Part shown: positions 1 through 7,624 of the stretch, piece after piece
Numbering within the stretch: the first letter of the stretch is position 1
Layout of the letters: each line of letters begins with the position of its first letter
Assembly (NCBI GenBank): GCA_959602045.1
Contig: CAUGRT010000026.1
Span: forward strand, 1-41,327
Direction of reading: 5' to 3'
Length of the DNA: 41,327 nucleotides
Origin: an uncultured Clostridia bacterium
GTDB lineage: Bacteria; Bacillota; Clostridia; UBA1381
Made by a program: the position numbers and the translations under genes
The notes under the pieces: model-generated
Database searches by the model: none
The model's input: the letters and a program-made list of their open reading frames with translations, nothing else
Told to the model about the DNA's origin: nothing

Positions 1-1034
1 CAGTTAAAGTTGCAATTAACGGTTTTGGTCGTATCGGACGTCTTGCATTCAGACAGATGTTCGGTGCAGAAGGTTATGAGGTTGTTGCTATCAACGATTT
101 AACAAAGCCTTCAATGCTTGCAGACTTATTAAAGTATGATACAGCACAGGGTGGTTACTGTGGTAAGATCGGTGAGAATCTTCACACTGTAGAGGCTGAC
201 GATGAAGCCGGTACAATCACAGTTGACGGTAAGACATTAAAGATTTATGCTATGGCTAACGCTGCTGAGCTTCCCTGGGGTGAGATCGGCGTAGACGTTG
301 TTCTTGAGTGTACAGGTTTCTATACATCAAAAGCAAAGTCACAGGCTCACATTGATGCAGGCGCTAAGAAGGTTGTTATCTCCGCTCCTGCCGGCAACGA
401 CTTAAAGACAATCGTATTCTCAGTAAACGAAGATACATTAACAGCAGACGATACTATCATTTCAGCTGCTTCCTGTACTACAAACTGCTTGGCTCCGATG
501 GCTAAGGCTCTTAACGATTACGCTCCGATCCAGAGCGGTATCATGTCAACAATCCACGCTTACACAGGCGACCAGATGATTCTTGACGGTCCGCACAGAA
601 AGGGCGACTTGAGAAGAGCAAGAGCAGGTGCTGCTAACATCGTTCCGAACTCAACAGGTGCTGCAAAGGCAATCGGCCTGGTTATCCCTGAGTTGAACGG
701 CAAGCTGATCGGTTCCGCACAGAGAGTTCCTGTTCCTACAGGTTCAACAACAATCTTGACAGCTGTTGTTAAGGGCGCTGACGTAACAGTTGACGGTATC
801 AACGCTGCTATGAAGGCTGCTGCTTCCGAGTCATTCGGCTACAACACAGATCCTATCGTTTCATCCGACGTTATCGGTATGAGATATGGTTCATTGTTCG
901 ATGCAACTCAGACAATGGTATCCAAGATCGCTGATGATTTATATGAGGTTCAGGTTGTATCCTGGTACGACAACGAGAACTCATACACATCACAGATGGT
1001 AAGAACAATTAAGTATTTTGCAGAGCTTGCATAA
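1..1034 (+). CDS. gap: Glyceraldehyde-3-phosphate dehydrogenase, type I (5' end missing)
   Basis: Glycolytic enzyme that oxidises glyceraldehyde-3-phosphate to 1,3-bisphosphoglycerate with NAD and phosphate, in the cytoplasm. The reading frame is open from base 3 and starts VKVAINGFGRIGR, the nucleotide-binding motif that normally lies one to three residues after the initiator Met, so only a few codons are lost. The active-site motif SCTTNCLAP is intact, with the catalytic Cys codon at 474-476. The C-terminal SWYDNENSYTSQM motif is also intact and the length is normal for the family. Codon use is that of a highly expressed gene (few rare codons). The stop at 1032-1034 is followed by a strong terminator. 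The next gene is convergent, so this is the last gene of its transcript. Identification is very secure; the start codon is outside the window. Confidence 0.98.
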   Translation, partial: VKVAINGFGRIGRLAFRQMFGAEGYEVVAINDLTKPSMLADLLKYDTAQGGYCGKIGENLHTVEADDEAGTITVDGKTLKIYAMANAAELPWGEIGVDVVLECTGFYTSKAKSQAHIDAGAKKVVISAPAGNDLKTIVFSVNEDTLTADDTIISAASCTTNCLAPMAKALNDYAPIQSGIMSTIHAYTGDQMILDGPHRKGDLRRARAGAANIVPNSTGAAKAIGLVIPELNGKLIGSAQRVPVPTGSTTILTAVVKGADVTVDGINAAMKAAASESFGYNTDPIVSSDVIGMRYGSLFDATQTMVSKIADDLYEVQVVSWYDNENSYTSQMVRTIKYFAELA

Positions 1035-1051
1035 GCACTAAAAACGCTTTA

Positions 1052-1088
1052 AATAAGAGTCGATGTTTAACATCGGCTCTTATTTTTT
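1052..1088 (+). terminator. Intrinsic terminator of gap
   Basis: AATAAGAGTCGATG and CATCGGCTCTTATT form a stem of about 14 bp with one G-U pair and a short TTTAA loop, followed by a T run at 1083-1088. It begins 17 bases after the gap stop. Confidence 0.9.
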
Positions 1089-1093
1089 GCATG

Positions 1094-1120
1094 AAAAAGG
1101 GACGGTATCCGCCGCCCCTT
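1094..1120 (-). terminator. Intrinsic terminator of the Ig-like/glucosaminidase gene
   Basis: Read on the minus strand, AAGGGGCGG pairs with CCGTCCCTT (one G-U) around a 6-nt loop, and the U tract follows. It lies seven bases beyond the stop at 1127, so the convergent gap/surface-protein junction carries two separate terminators. Confidence 0.75.
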
Positions 1121-1126
1121 GAAACA

Positions 1127-2953
1127 TTATTGTATTGTAATTGCTGTCTGACCCTGATAAACCGGAATGTCATACGATAATACCGCCTCCGGGAAATACG
1201 CAAAGATTTGCTCAATGCTGACCGCCTGCTTGACCGCCCATCCAATATCCGTTGCATATTGATGCTCGCCCGGACTTTCCGGATTCCAGAGCATCTTATA
1301 TAACGTGTTCTGGCGTACCGGAGAAGCGTTAATATACCACTGGCTAATCCATGCCGCACCGCCGCGAATCGCCGCCTCAGGGGACGTCCAGCCCTGGTCA
1401 TAGGCACGTTTCGAGCCGGAGGATACCGCACTGTTATCATAAGCACCGATTCCGAACATATTATAGACGGTAGTACCGTTCACCGAAACACCTCTTGCAA
1501 GCGTGGAAGTGCCGTTTCCGGTTTCCAAACAAGCATGCGCTACCAGGTAAACCTCGCTTACGCCGCTCTCGTTTGCCGCGTCCACAAACGCCTGTCCCTG
1601 CCCCTCAAGAATCCCTTTCCCTTGCAGGAACCGATTCAGTGCGTCTGCACTGACGCCGTTGGTGCAGGATAAATCCAGGAACTGATATTTATAAGCACCG
1701 GCATAGTAATTGCCCGGATCCATGTATTCTGTCGTTTCCGCCTCCGTTGCCGAAACCGATCCGCCATCTCTCCAAATCTTCGGCGGCGGATTCAGCCCCA
1801 TCTGTAGGCTGACGATCTCCGAAAGCGTAATGTCATAGCTGGTATAGGTCGTCTGTCCATCCACCACTCTCGTGCCGTTCGCCACATACGTATTACCCAG
1901 AATGTCGGTCGGAATATCCTTATCGGATGTCACCTTTCCATTCAAATTCAACACACTGTCGCCCGAGGACTTGTCCACCGTCAGCTCCATCGTATCTGTT
2001 TTTCCATTTGAAGATTTTGCCGTAATAACCGTTTTTCCCTCCGCGAGCGCCTTGAGTTTTCCGGTCTTTGATATACTGGCAACGCTTGATTCCGAACTGG
2101 ACCAGGTGATAATTTTATTTTTTGCATTATTTGGGGAAACCGTTACAATGAGGTTGGTGCTCTCCCCCACGCCCATAGTCGCGCTCCCCTTATTTTGAAT
2201 ATGAATCGACTCGACCGGAATTGTTTCGTTCACGACATTGATAAAGCCTTTTGCTGTAAATCCGCCATCTTTCGTAGTTGCCGTAACCTCCGTCATGCCT
2301 ACGCCGACCGGATGTACCGTTCCGTTTTCATCCACCGTCGCTACTTTTGTGTCCTTTACCGCCCATGTGACTTCCTTATTCGTTGCGTCCTCCGGATAGA
2401 CCATGACCTCCAAGCGCTGCAGCGGATCGGAAAGGTTCATTTTCAAATTACCTTTTGTAATCATCACGCCCGTAACGGGACGAATCACATCCAGTTCCGC
2501 CGTTTCCGTTTGTCCGGACTTTTCCAATGTTGCGCTGATATTCACTTTACCCGGCTTCAATGCCGTAATCATGCCGCTTTCATCAACGGTCGCAATATTT
2601 TCATCCGCCGAATGATAGGTCACTCGCTTATCATCCAATGTAACCGGAAAAATCCGTACCCCCAGATGGATTTGCGCCGTTTCGCCATTTAACCGCAAAT
2701 TCGTCTTTTTCCACGTTAGCTTGATTGCCCCTGCCGGGTCTTCATCAAACCCCGTATAATGATAAAAAAGCGAGGGATACACTGCCTCGCCGTTGGATTC
2801 CGGCGTAAAATCACCGTGGTTATCCGTATTCTTGATAAACGCAAAGGACAGCACCGCCAACGCCGCAACGGTGAATGTCACAGCCGTCCAAAACAGCTTG
2901 CCACGCCGCAGCCACAGCCGTTTTTTCTGCGCTATATTCGTATTGGTTTTCAA
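1127..2953 (-). CDS. Membrane-anchored protein with three bacterial Ig-like (BIG2) domains and a C-terminal glucosaminidase domain
   Basis: Probably a cell-wall hydrolase cleaving N-acetylglucosaminyl linkages in peptidoglycan. The N-terminus is a short basic cytoplasmic segment followed by one transmembrane helix (FWTAVTFTVAALAVLSFAFI), giving an extracellular body. Three BIG2-type repeats follow (for example VTWAVKDTKVATVDENGTV and ITWSSSESSVASISKTGKL), then the glucosaminidase region with AHACLETGNGTS, whose Glu is the likely catalytic acid of the GH73/LytD-like family, and NMFGIGAYD. Start: I chose the TTG at 2951-2953 because it lies exactly 6 nt after GGAG, as in three other genes that carry the same leader element. 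ATG codons in frame at 2965 and 2986 are alternatives, giving up to 619 aa. A promoter at 3005-3033 and a terminator at 1094-1120 make this a single-gene unit. Domain assignment is by motif; the substrate is inferred. Confidence 0.88.
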   Translation of the reverse strand: MKTNTNIAQKKRLWLRRGKLFWTAVTFTVAALAVLSFAFIKNTDNHGDFTPESNGEAVYPSLFYHYTGFDEDPAGAIKLTWKKTNLRLNGETAQIHLGVRIFPVTLDDKRVTYHSADENIATVDESGMITALKPGKVNISATLEKSGQTETAELDVIRPVTGVMITKGNLKMNLSDPLQRLEVMVYPEDATNKEVTWAVKDTKVATVDENGTVHPVGVGMTEVTATTKDGGFTAKGFINVVNETIPVESIHIQNKGSATMGVGESTNLIVTVSPNNAKNKIITWSSSESSVASISKTGKLKALAEGKTVITAKSSNGKTDTMELTVDKSSGDSVLNLNGKVTSDKDIPTDILGNTYVANGTRVVDGQTTYTSYDITLSEIVSLQMGLNPPPKIWRDGGSVSATEAETTEYMDPGNYYAGAYKYQFLDLSCTNGVSADALNRFLQGKGILEGQGQAFVDAANESGVSEVYLVAHACLETGNGTSTLARGVSVNGTTVYNMFGIGAYDNSAVSSGSKRAYDQGWTSPEAAIRGGAAWISQWYINASPVRQNTLYKMLWNPESPGEHQYATDIGWAVKQAVSIEQIFAYFPEAVLSYDIPVYQGQTAITIQ

Positions 2954-2959
2954 TGTAAT

Positions 2960-2989
2960 CTCCATTCCGCCGCCTGTTGACGGCATAAA
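2960..2989 (-). promoter_or_regulatory. Hairpin-SD leader element, copy 1
   Basis: On the minus strand this reads TTTATGCCGTC, a short loop, then GGCGGCGGAATGGAG. GCCGUC pairs with GGCGGC (one U-G) around AACA, and the Shine-Dalgarno GGAG follows directly. GGAG is six nucleotides from the TTG start at 2953. The same design recurs at 12096, 17747 and 36496. Confidence 0.7.
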
Positions 2990-3004
2990 GCTTTCTTTCC
3001 TTTT

Positions 3005-3033
3005 ATTTTAGCCTCGGAAATGGGTTTTGTCAA
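3005..3033 (-). promoter_or_regulatory. Sigma-A-type promoter of the Ig-like/glucosaminidase gene
   Basis: On the minus strand, -35 TTGACA (3028-3033) is a perfect consensus, the spacer is 17 nt, and -10 is TAAAAT (3005-3010). The predicted start of transcription is near 2998, giving a leader that begins just before the hairpin-SD element. Confidence 0.8.
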
Positions 3034-3121
3034 TAAAAATCGTATATTGTTAAAAGTTTATTTACTTTTTCATACATTTTTCGCATTATTCCGGAAAACC
3101 GAGGAAATTTCTTAGGAAAAT

Positions 3122-4006
3122 CTATTCCGCATCGCCAAAAAAATCCGGAATAAAACTTTCCTTTGCCGTTTCGCCCTCTTGAATAAACACATTTTCCATG
3201 CCCTTATCCATGCAATATTGCAGCATAGTTTCATAATACCGCTCCCCCAACCGCCTGTTGAGCGCCGGAACATTCCGCACCGCCGGCATGGGGGTATACT
3301 GATTCATTAGGCTGATATAAATCCGATCGCCGTATTCCGCCTCCAGATAATCAATAATCTTCTTCGTATCGAACAGCAATCCCGGCAGCATCAAATGCCG
3401 CACCAGCACACCGCACTTCATCATGCCGCGCTCATCCAGCTGCACTGCCCCCACCTGCCGATACATTTCCCGAATCGCCGCCGCGGTGATTTTGAAATAA
3501 TCCGGTGCCGCGGAATACTGAACCGCGTATCGGTCGCTGTAATACTTCAAATCCGGCATATAGACATCCACAATGCCCTCCAACATCCGAAGCGTTTCCA
3601 CGCGTTCATAGCCGCCGGTATTGTACACCACAGGCAGATGCAAGCCTTGATCCTTTGCCAACATCAGCGCGCGAATAATCTGTGGCACATAATGCGTTGG
3701 GGTTACCAGATTGATGTTGTTTGCTCCCTGCCGCTGCAATTCCAAAAATTTTTCGGCAAGCCCCGATTCCGTAACAACAAAGCCTTTTCCCCCGGCACTG
3801 ATTTCGCGGTTCTGGCAAAAAACACATTGCATGGTACAATGCGAAAAAAACACCGTTCCCGATCCTTCCGTTCCGGATATACACGGTTCTTCCCAAAAAT
3901 GCAGTGCCGCACGCGCAATGCGAACCTCACTTCCTGCTCCGCAAAAGCCGCGCTGCCCCTTTTCGCGATCAGCACCGCAGCAGCGCGGACATAATGTGCA
4001 TTTCAA
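3122..4006 (-). CDS. PflA-like radical SAM protein (COG1313/PflX type)
   Basis: A 294-aa cytoplasmic iron-sulfur enzyme of the pyruvate-formate-lyase-activating-enzyme-like branch of radical SAM proteins. Its substrate is unknown. The cluster motif is Cys57-x3-Cys61-x2-Cys64 (CTMQCVFCQN), which should bind the SAM-cleaving [4Fe-4S] cluster. A second Cys-rich group lies at the very N-terminus (CTLCPRCC, then GFCG), typical of this subfamily and not found in canonical PflA. The start is the TTG at 4004-4006, seven nucleotides after GGGAG; no ATG fits better. It lies 29 bp downstream of trxB on the same strand and is probably co-transcribed, which may mean thiol redox supply, but that is inference. 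Family is secure; function is not. Confidence 0.9.
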   Translation of the reverse strand: MKCTLCPRCCGADREKGQRGFCGAGSEVRIARAALHFWEEPCISGTEGSGTVFFSHCTMQCVFCQNREISAGGKGFVVTESGLAEKFLELQRQGANNINLVTPTHYVPQIIRALMLAKDQGLHLPVVYNTGGYERVETLRMLEGIVDVYMPDLKYYSDRYAVQYSAAPDYFKITAAAIREMYRQVGAVQLDERGMMKCGVLVRHLMLPGLLFDTKKIIDYLEAEYGDRIYISLMNQYTPMPAVRNVPALNRRLGERYYETMLQYCMDKGMENVFIQEGETAKESFIPDFFGDAE

Positions 4007-4035
4007 TCTTGCACTCCCTTTCTGAATGAATCGGA

Positions 4036-4968
4036 TTATATGGATTTAATGCCCAATGCATTGACATAATTGACCGCAACGGTTGCGGCAACCGCGCCGT
4101 CTGCCGCCGCCGTAATCACCTGCCGTAATGGTGTCACACGCACATCTCCGGCGGCAAAAATCCCCTTAATATTGGTTTCCAGATTCATATCGGTTTTAAT
4201 AAATCCGCGGTCGCACAGCGCAATTCCGCAGTCTGCCGCAAGCTTGGAATCGGGCGTAACGCCGATGGCGATAATCGCACCGCTCACATGCAGCGTTCCG
4301 CGCTCATCGGTCGCGGTATTGCGAATTTTGATTTCAGAAAGCATATTGCTCCCTACAAAACGTTCCGCAACGGTATCGGGCAAAATTGTAATTTTGCCGT
4401 TTGCCCGAACCTTTTCCAGCAATGTCGCCGCGCCTCGGAACTTCTGCGAACGATTCAATAAATACACCTTTTTACAAATTGGCGCAAGATACAGCGCGTC
4501 CTCCAATGCCGTATTACCACCGCCGATTACGGCGACCTCTTGATCCTTGAAAAATGCGCCGTCACAGGTCGCACAATAGGAAACACCGGCTCCGGTGAAC
4601 TCCTGCTCTCCCTCCGCACCGAGTGTTTTCGGGGAAGCGCCCATCGCAAGAATGATGGATTTTGTCATATACCGATTCCGTCTGGTATGAATAATTTTCA
4701 CGCCGTATTCGGCATTTTCGATTGACCGCACCGTTTCACTGACAAAGGTCGCGCCGAATTTCTCCGAATGTTCACGCATCCGCTGCGCCAACTCCTCCCC
4801 GGACGGATTCTCATAAAATCCCGGATAATTATCAATTTCATTTGTCCGCATGACCTGTCCGCCGCAGGACAGCTTTTCAATCACTAAAGTTTTCATACCG
4901 CCGCGGCACGCATAAATCGCCGCACTCATTCCGGCAGGGCCGCCGCCGATAATTACTACATCATACAT
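4036..4968 (-). CDS. trxB: Thioredoxin-disulfide reductase
   Basis: FAD- and NADPH-dependent flavoenzyme that reduces thioredoxin in the cytoplasm. It has 310 residues, normal for the low-molecular-weight family. The FAD-binding motif GGGPAGMSAAIYACR is at the N-terminus, the redox-active CATC pair is Cys132 and Cys135, the NADPH-binding GGGNTALEDALYL follows, and the C-terminal FAD motif GIFAAGDV is intact. The start has AAAGGAG seven nucleotides upstream. The radical SAM gene follows 29 bp downstream in the same direction. A hairpin repeat (5095-5186) separates it from the upstream glycosyltransferase, so it probably has its own promoter in 4969-5094, although I see no clear consensus there. 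Some clostridial members of this family use ferredoxin instead of NADPH, which sequence inspection alone does not settle. Confidence 0.95.
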   Translation of the reverse strand: MYDVVIIGGGPAGMSAAIYACRGGMKTLVIEKLSCGGQVMRTNEIDNYPGFYENPSGEELAQRMREHSEKFGATFVSETVRSIENAEYGVKIIHTRRNRYMTKSIILAMGASPKTLGAEGEQEFTGAGVSYCATCDGAFFKDQEVAVIGGGNTALEDALYLAPICKKVYLLNRSQKFRGAATLLEKVRANGKITILPDTVAERFVGSNMLSEIKIRNTATDERGTLHVSGAIIAIGVTPDSKLAADCGIALCDRGFIKTDMNLETNIKGIFAAGDVRVTPLRQVITAAADGAVAATVAVNYVNALGIKSI

Positions 4969-5094
4969 GTTAAAACTCCTTTCGCAAAACGCAGGACTGA
5001 AAGAAACTCCCGATATTCTGCAAGCAAAATTCGGAATGTACTTTAAGCTTTTCTATATCCTTGTATTATCCATTTATAAATATTATCCCCGGCC

Positions 5095-5186
5095 GGGATA
5101 TGATCTGTCTTTTATTTCATTCCGGCTCAAACATCCGCACGCTGCGCGGAACTCGCCTCCATAAAATAAAAGACAGATCATATCCC
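5095..5186 (-). repeat. Long-armed hairpin repeat, copy A
   Basis: Perfect 23-bp inverted arms (5095-5117 and 5164-5186) enclose the conserved core, which here reads on the minus strand: GGCGAGTTCCGCGCAGCG, then TGCGGATG, then TTTGAGCC. It sits between the 3' end of the glycosyltransferase gene (5209) and the start of trxB (4968). The rest of 4969-5208 shows no gene. The hairpin could end glycosyltransferase transcription, but there is no U tract. Confidence 0.85.
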
Positions 5187-5208
5187 TAATAACGACCAAA
5201 TTTCTAAT

Positions 5209-6171
5209 TTATTCCTCTGTATCGTGGAGATACGCTTCAATAATATACCGAGGGCGCCGCTTGACTTCCTTATACATTTTGCCAATATATTCACCAATCA
5301 ATCCGACCGACAAAAGCTGTACGCCGCCGATAAACCAGATGGACATCATCAAAGACGCCCAACCGGCATTGGTATTCCCCATGCATTTCTCATAAACCGT
5401 ATAAATTCCCATAATAACCGCAAAAATGCAGACAATTGCACCCAACGCACTGATCATGCGAATCGGGCTGACGCTGAATGACGTGATCCCATCAAACGCA
5501 AAGGACAGCATCTTTTTAAGCGGATACTTGGATTCACCGGCAAATCGCTCATGGCGGTCATAGTAAACGCAATCCGACCGAAAACCGGTCAGTGGAACCA
5601 TTCCGCGCAAAAACAAATTACGTTCCGGGAACTGTGCCAATGCCTCCAAGGCTCTGACACTCATCAAGCGATAATCCGCATGATTATAAACCATCCGCAC
5701 GCCCATCGTCTGCATCAGCTTGTAAAATCCCTGTGCCGTTGTACGCTTAAAAAAGGTATCGGTCTTGCGCTGTTTCCGTACGCCGTATACTACGTCGCAC
5801 CCCTCCATGAACTTCCGCACCATCTCCGGAATTACCTGAATATCATCCTGCAAATCCGCGTCAATAGAAATTGCACAGTCACATTCCTGCCGCACCGTCA
5901 TCAGTCCGCCGAACAACGCATTCTGATGACCGGCATTGCATGCCAGCTTGATTCCCGAAATTTCAACATGCTCCCGTGAAAGACGGTCAATGATTTCCCA
6001 AGTCTTATCCTTTGATCCATCATCCACAAAAACAATCCGGCTCTTTTTCTGAATTAATCCATCGTCCCTCATCTTTTGAAAAAGCTCCAGCATCCTGATC
6101 GCCGTTTCCGGCAAAACCGCTTCTTCGTTATAGCACGGAACGACAATATATAAATTTACACCATTCATCAT
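5209..6171 (-). CDS. Family 2 glycosyltransferase, polyprenol-phosphate sugar transferase type (DPM1/GtrB/ArnC-like)
   Basis: Membrane enzyme likely to move a sugar from a nucleotide donor to a polyprenyl phosphate carrier for cell-envelope glycans. The N-terminal GT-A domain begins LYIVVPCYNEEAVL and has VFVDDGSKDKTWEII and the metal-binding SIDADLQDD. The C-terminal third has two hydrophobic helices (about residues 230-255 and 270-295, including MISALGAIVCIFAVIMGIY), as in GtrB-like proteins, and ends in a basic juxtamembrane segment (YKEVKRRPRYIIE). At 320 aa it has normal length. The start is one of two adjacent ATGs; AAAGGA lies 14 nt upstream, a long spacing. It has its own promoter (6229-6257), divergent from hydF. 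The sugar and acceptor cannot be told from sequence. Confidence 0.92.
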   Translation of the reverse strand: MMNGVNLYIVVPCYNEEAVLPETAIRMLELFQKMRDDGLIQKKSRIVFVDDGSKDKTWEIIDRLSREHVEISGIKLACNAGHQNALFGGLMTVRQECDCAISIDADLQDDIQVIPEMVRKFMEGCDVVYGVRKQRKTDTFFKRTTAQGFYKLMQTMGVRMVYNHADYRLMSVRALEALAQFPERNLFLRGMVPLTGFRSDCVYYDRHERFAGESKYPLKKMLSFAFDGITSFSVSPIRMISALGAIVCIFAVIMGIYTVYEKCMGNTNAGWASLMMSIWFIGGVQLLSVGLIGEYIGKMYKEVKRRPRYIIEAYLHDTEE

Positions 6172-6228
6172 GATATTTATTAAATCCTTTCATCCCGATG
6201 TCGTTCTTAGGAAATTATATCTTCTATC

Positions 6229-6257
6229 ATTATACACCATTTCGGAATATTTTACAA
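6229..6257 (-). promoter_or_regulatory. Promoter of the glycosyltransferase gene
   Basis: On the minus strand, -35 TTGTAA (6252-6257), a 17-nt spacer and -10 TATAAT (6229-6234). A second TATAAT-like site lies just downstream (around 6214-6219). Confidence 0.65.
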
Positions 6258-6301
6258 GTACGATTGCAAATGTTTTCTATAAGTAACAAGCATATATTTT
6301 C

Positions 6302-6330
6302 TTGCAATACGTCCAAAAGAATGGTATAAT
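6302..6330 (+). promoter_or_regulatory. Promoter of hydF
   Basis: -35 TTGCAA (6302-6307), a 17-nt spacer and -10 TATAAT (6325-6330) preceded by TGG, an extended -10. It lies 38 bp before the hydF start and is divergent from the glycosyltransferase promoter. Confidence 0.75.
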
Positions 6331-6367
6331 ATGATAAAATCAACACACGACAGAACGGAGGATTTAT

Positions 6368-7561
6368 ATGGGACTGAATGACACCCCCTCATCCAACAGA
6401 GTACACATCGGCTTTTTCGGCAGACGAAACGCCGGAAAATCCAGTGTCGTCAATGCCGTAACCGGGCAAGATTTGGCGATCGTTTCCTCGGCAAAGGGAA
6501 CGACCACCGATCCCGTTTCCAAATCAATGGAACTGCTCCCCTTAGGGCCGGTTGTAATCATTGATACGCCGGGCTTTGACGATGTAGGCACATTAGGCGA
6601 GCTGCGGATTCGCCGCACACAACGCATTTTGAATAAAACCGATATTGCGGTTCTGGTGGTTGATATTACCGAGGGAATCAAGGCTTGCGAGCAAGATTTG
6701 ATTCAACTGTTTCAAGAAAAAAACATTCCCTATCTGGTCGTATACAACAAGCTCGACTTACGCTCCACACAACAACCGCAAACCGATGGAATCGCCGTCA
6801 GCGCTTTAAAAAATATCGGGATTCACGAGCTAAAAGAAAAGCTTGCGTCCCTTGCGCCGAAAGACTCGGGGCGAAAGTTGGTTGGTGATTTGGTTCAATC
6901 GGGAGATACAGTCATTCTCGTCACGCCTATCGACAGTGCCGCGCCAAAAGGTCGGCTCATCCTGCCCCAGCAGCAAACCATCCGCGATTTACTCGAAGCC
7001 GGTGCACTTTCGGTTGTCGTGCGCGAAACGGAGCTGACAGCTGCACTGAACAGTCTGTCAAAAGCTCCGGCAATGGTGATTACCGACAGTCAAGCTTTTC
7101 AAAAAGTTGCCGCCGAGGTTCCGACCCGGATTCCATTGACCTCGTTTTCCATTCTGATGGCGCGGTACAAAGGATTTTTGGAAACAGCCGTCCGCGGCGT
7201 GGCGATTCTGGATGCTTTGCAATCCGGTGATTCTGTTCTGATCTGCGAGGGCTGCACCCACCATCGGCAATGTGATGACATCGGCACAGTTAAGCTGCCG
7301 CGTTGGCTGAAACAATACACCCATGCCGATCTTCACCTTACCCACACCTCGGGCAATGAATTTCCCGAAGATTTATCCTCCTATTCCTTAGTAATCCACT
7401 GCGGCGGCTGCATGCTCAACGAACGCGAAATGCTCTATCGCATGAAATGCGCCGAAGATCAGCGGATTCCTTTTACAAACTACGGTATCGCCATCGCACA
7501 TATGCATGACATCCTAAAGCGAAGCTTGAGTTTGTTTCCGGACTTATTCAATCTGTTATAA
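6368..7561 (+). CDS. hydF: [FeFe]-hydrogenase H-cluster maturation GTPase HydF
   Basis: Scaffold/transfer protein that carries the diiron precursor of the H-cluster assembled by HydE and HydG and delivers it to the apo-hydrogenase. The N-terminal GTPase domain has the P-loop GRRNAGKS (residues 19-26), G3 DTPGFDD and G4 NKLD. The C-terminal cluster-binding region has Cys296-x-His298 and, about 45 residues later, His344-Cys345-x2-Cys348 (HCGGC), the defining HydF signature. At 397 aa it is full length. The start has GGAGG upstream and a promoter at 6302-6330; a terminator follows at 7570. hydE, hydG and the hydrogenase are not in the window, so here hydF stands alone. It implies fermentative hydrogen metabolism. 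Confidence 0.96.
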   Translation: MGLNDTPSSNRVHIGFFGRRNAGKSSVVNAVTGQDLAIVSSAKGTTTDPVSKSMELLPLGPVVIIDTPGFDDVGTLGELRIRRTQRILNKTDIAVLVVDITEGIKACEQDLIQLFQEKNIPYLVVYNKLDLRSTQQPQTDGIAVSALKNIGIHELKEKLASLAPKDSGRKLVGDLVQSGDTVILVTPIDSAAPKGRLILPQQQTIRDLLEAGALSVVVRETELTAALNSLSKAPAMVITDSQAFQKVAAEVPTRIPLTSFSILMARYKGFLETAVRGVAILDALQSGDSVLICEGCTHHRQCDDIGTVKLPRWLKQYTHADLHLTHTSGNEFPEDLSSYSLVIHCGGCMLNEREMLYRMKCAEDQRIPFTNYGIAIAHMHDILKRSLSLFPDLFNLL

Positions 7562-7569
7562 TTTCAAGC

Positions 7570-7601
7570 AAAAAATCGCCCCCTATAGGGGACGATTTTT
7601 T
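7570..7601. terminator. Bidirectional terminator between hydF and the SLH gene
   Basis: A run of As, then ATCG, CCCC, TATA, GGGG, CGAT and a run of Ts: a near-perfect palindrome with A and T tracts on both sides. It can end hydF (plus) and the convergent SLH protein gene (stop at 7625, minus). Confidence 0.85.
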
Positions 7602-7624
7602 GTTATCATATTGGTTTTATTAGC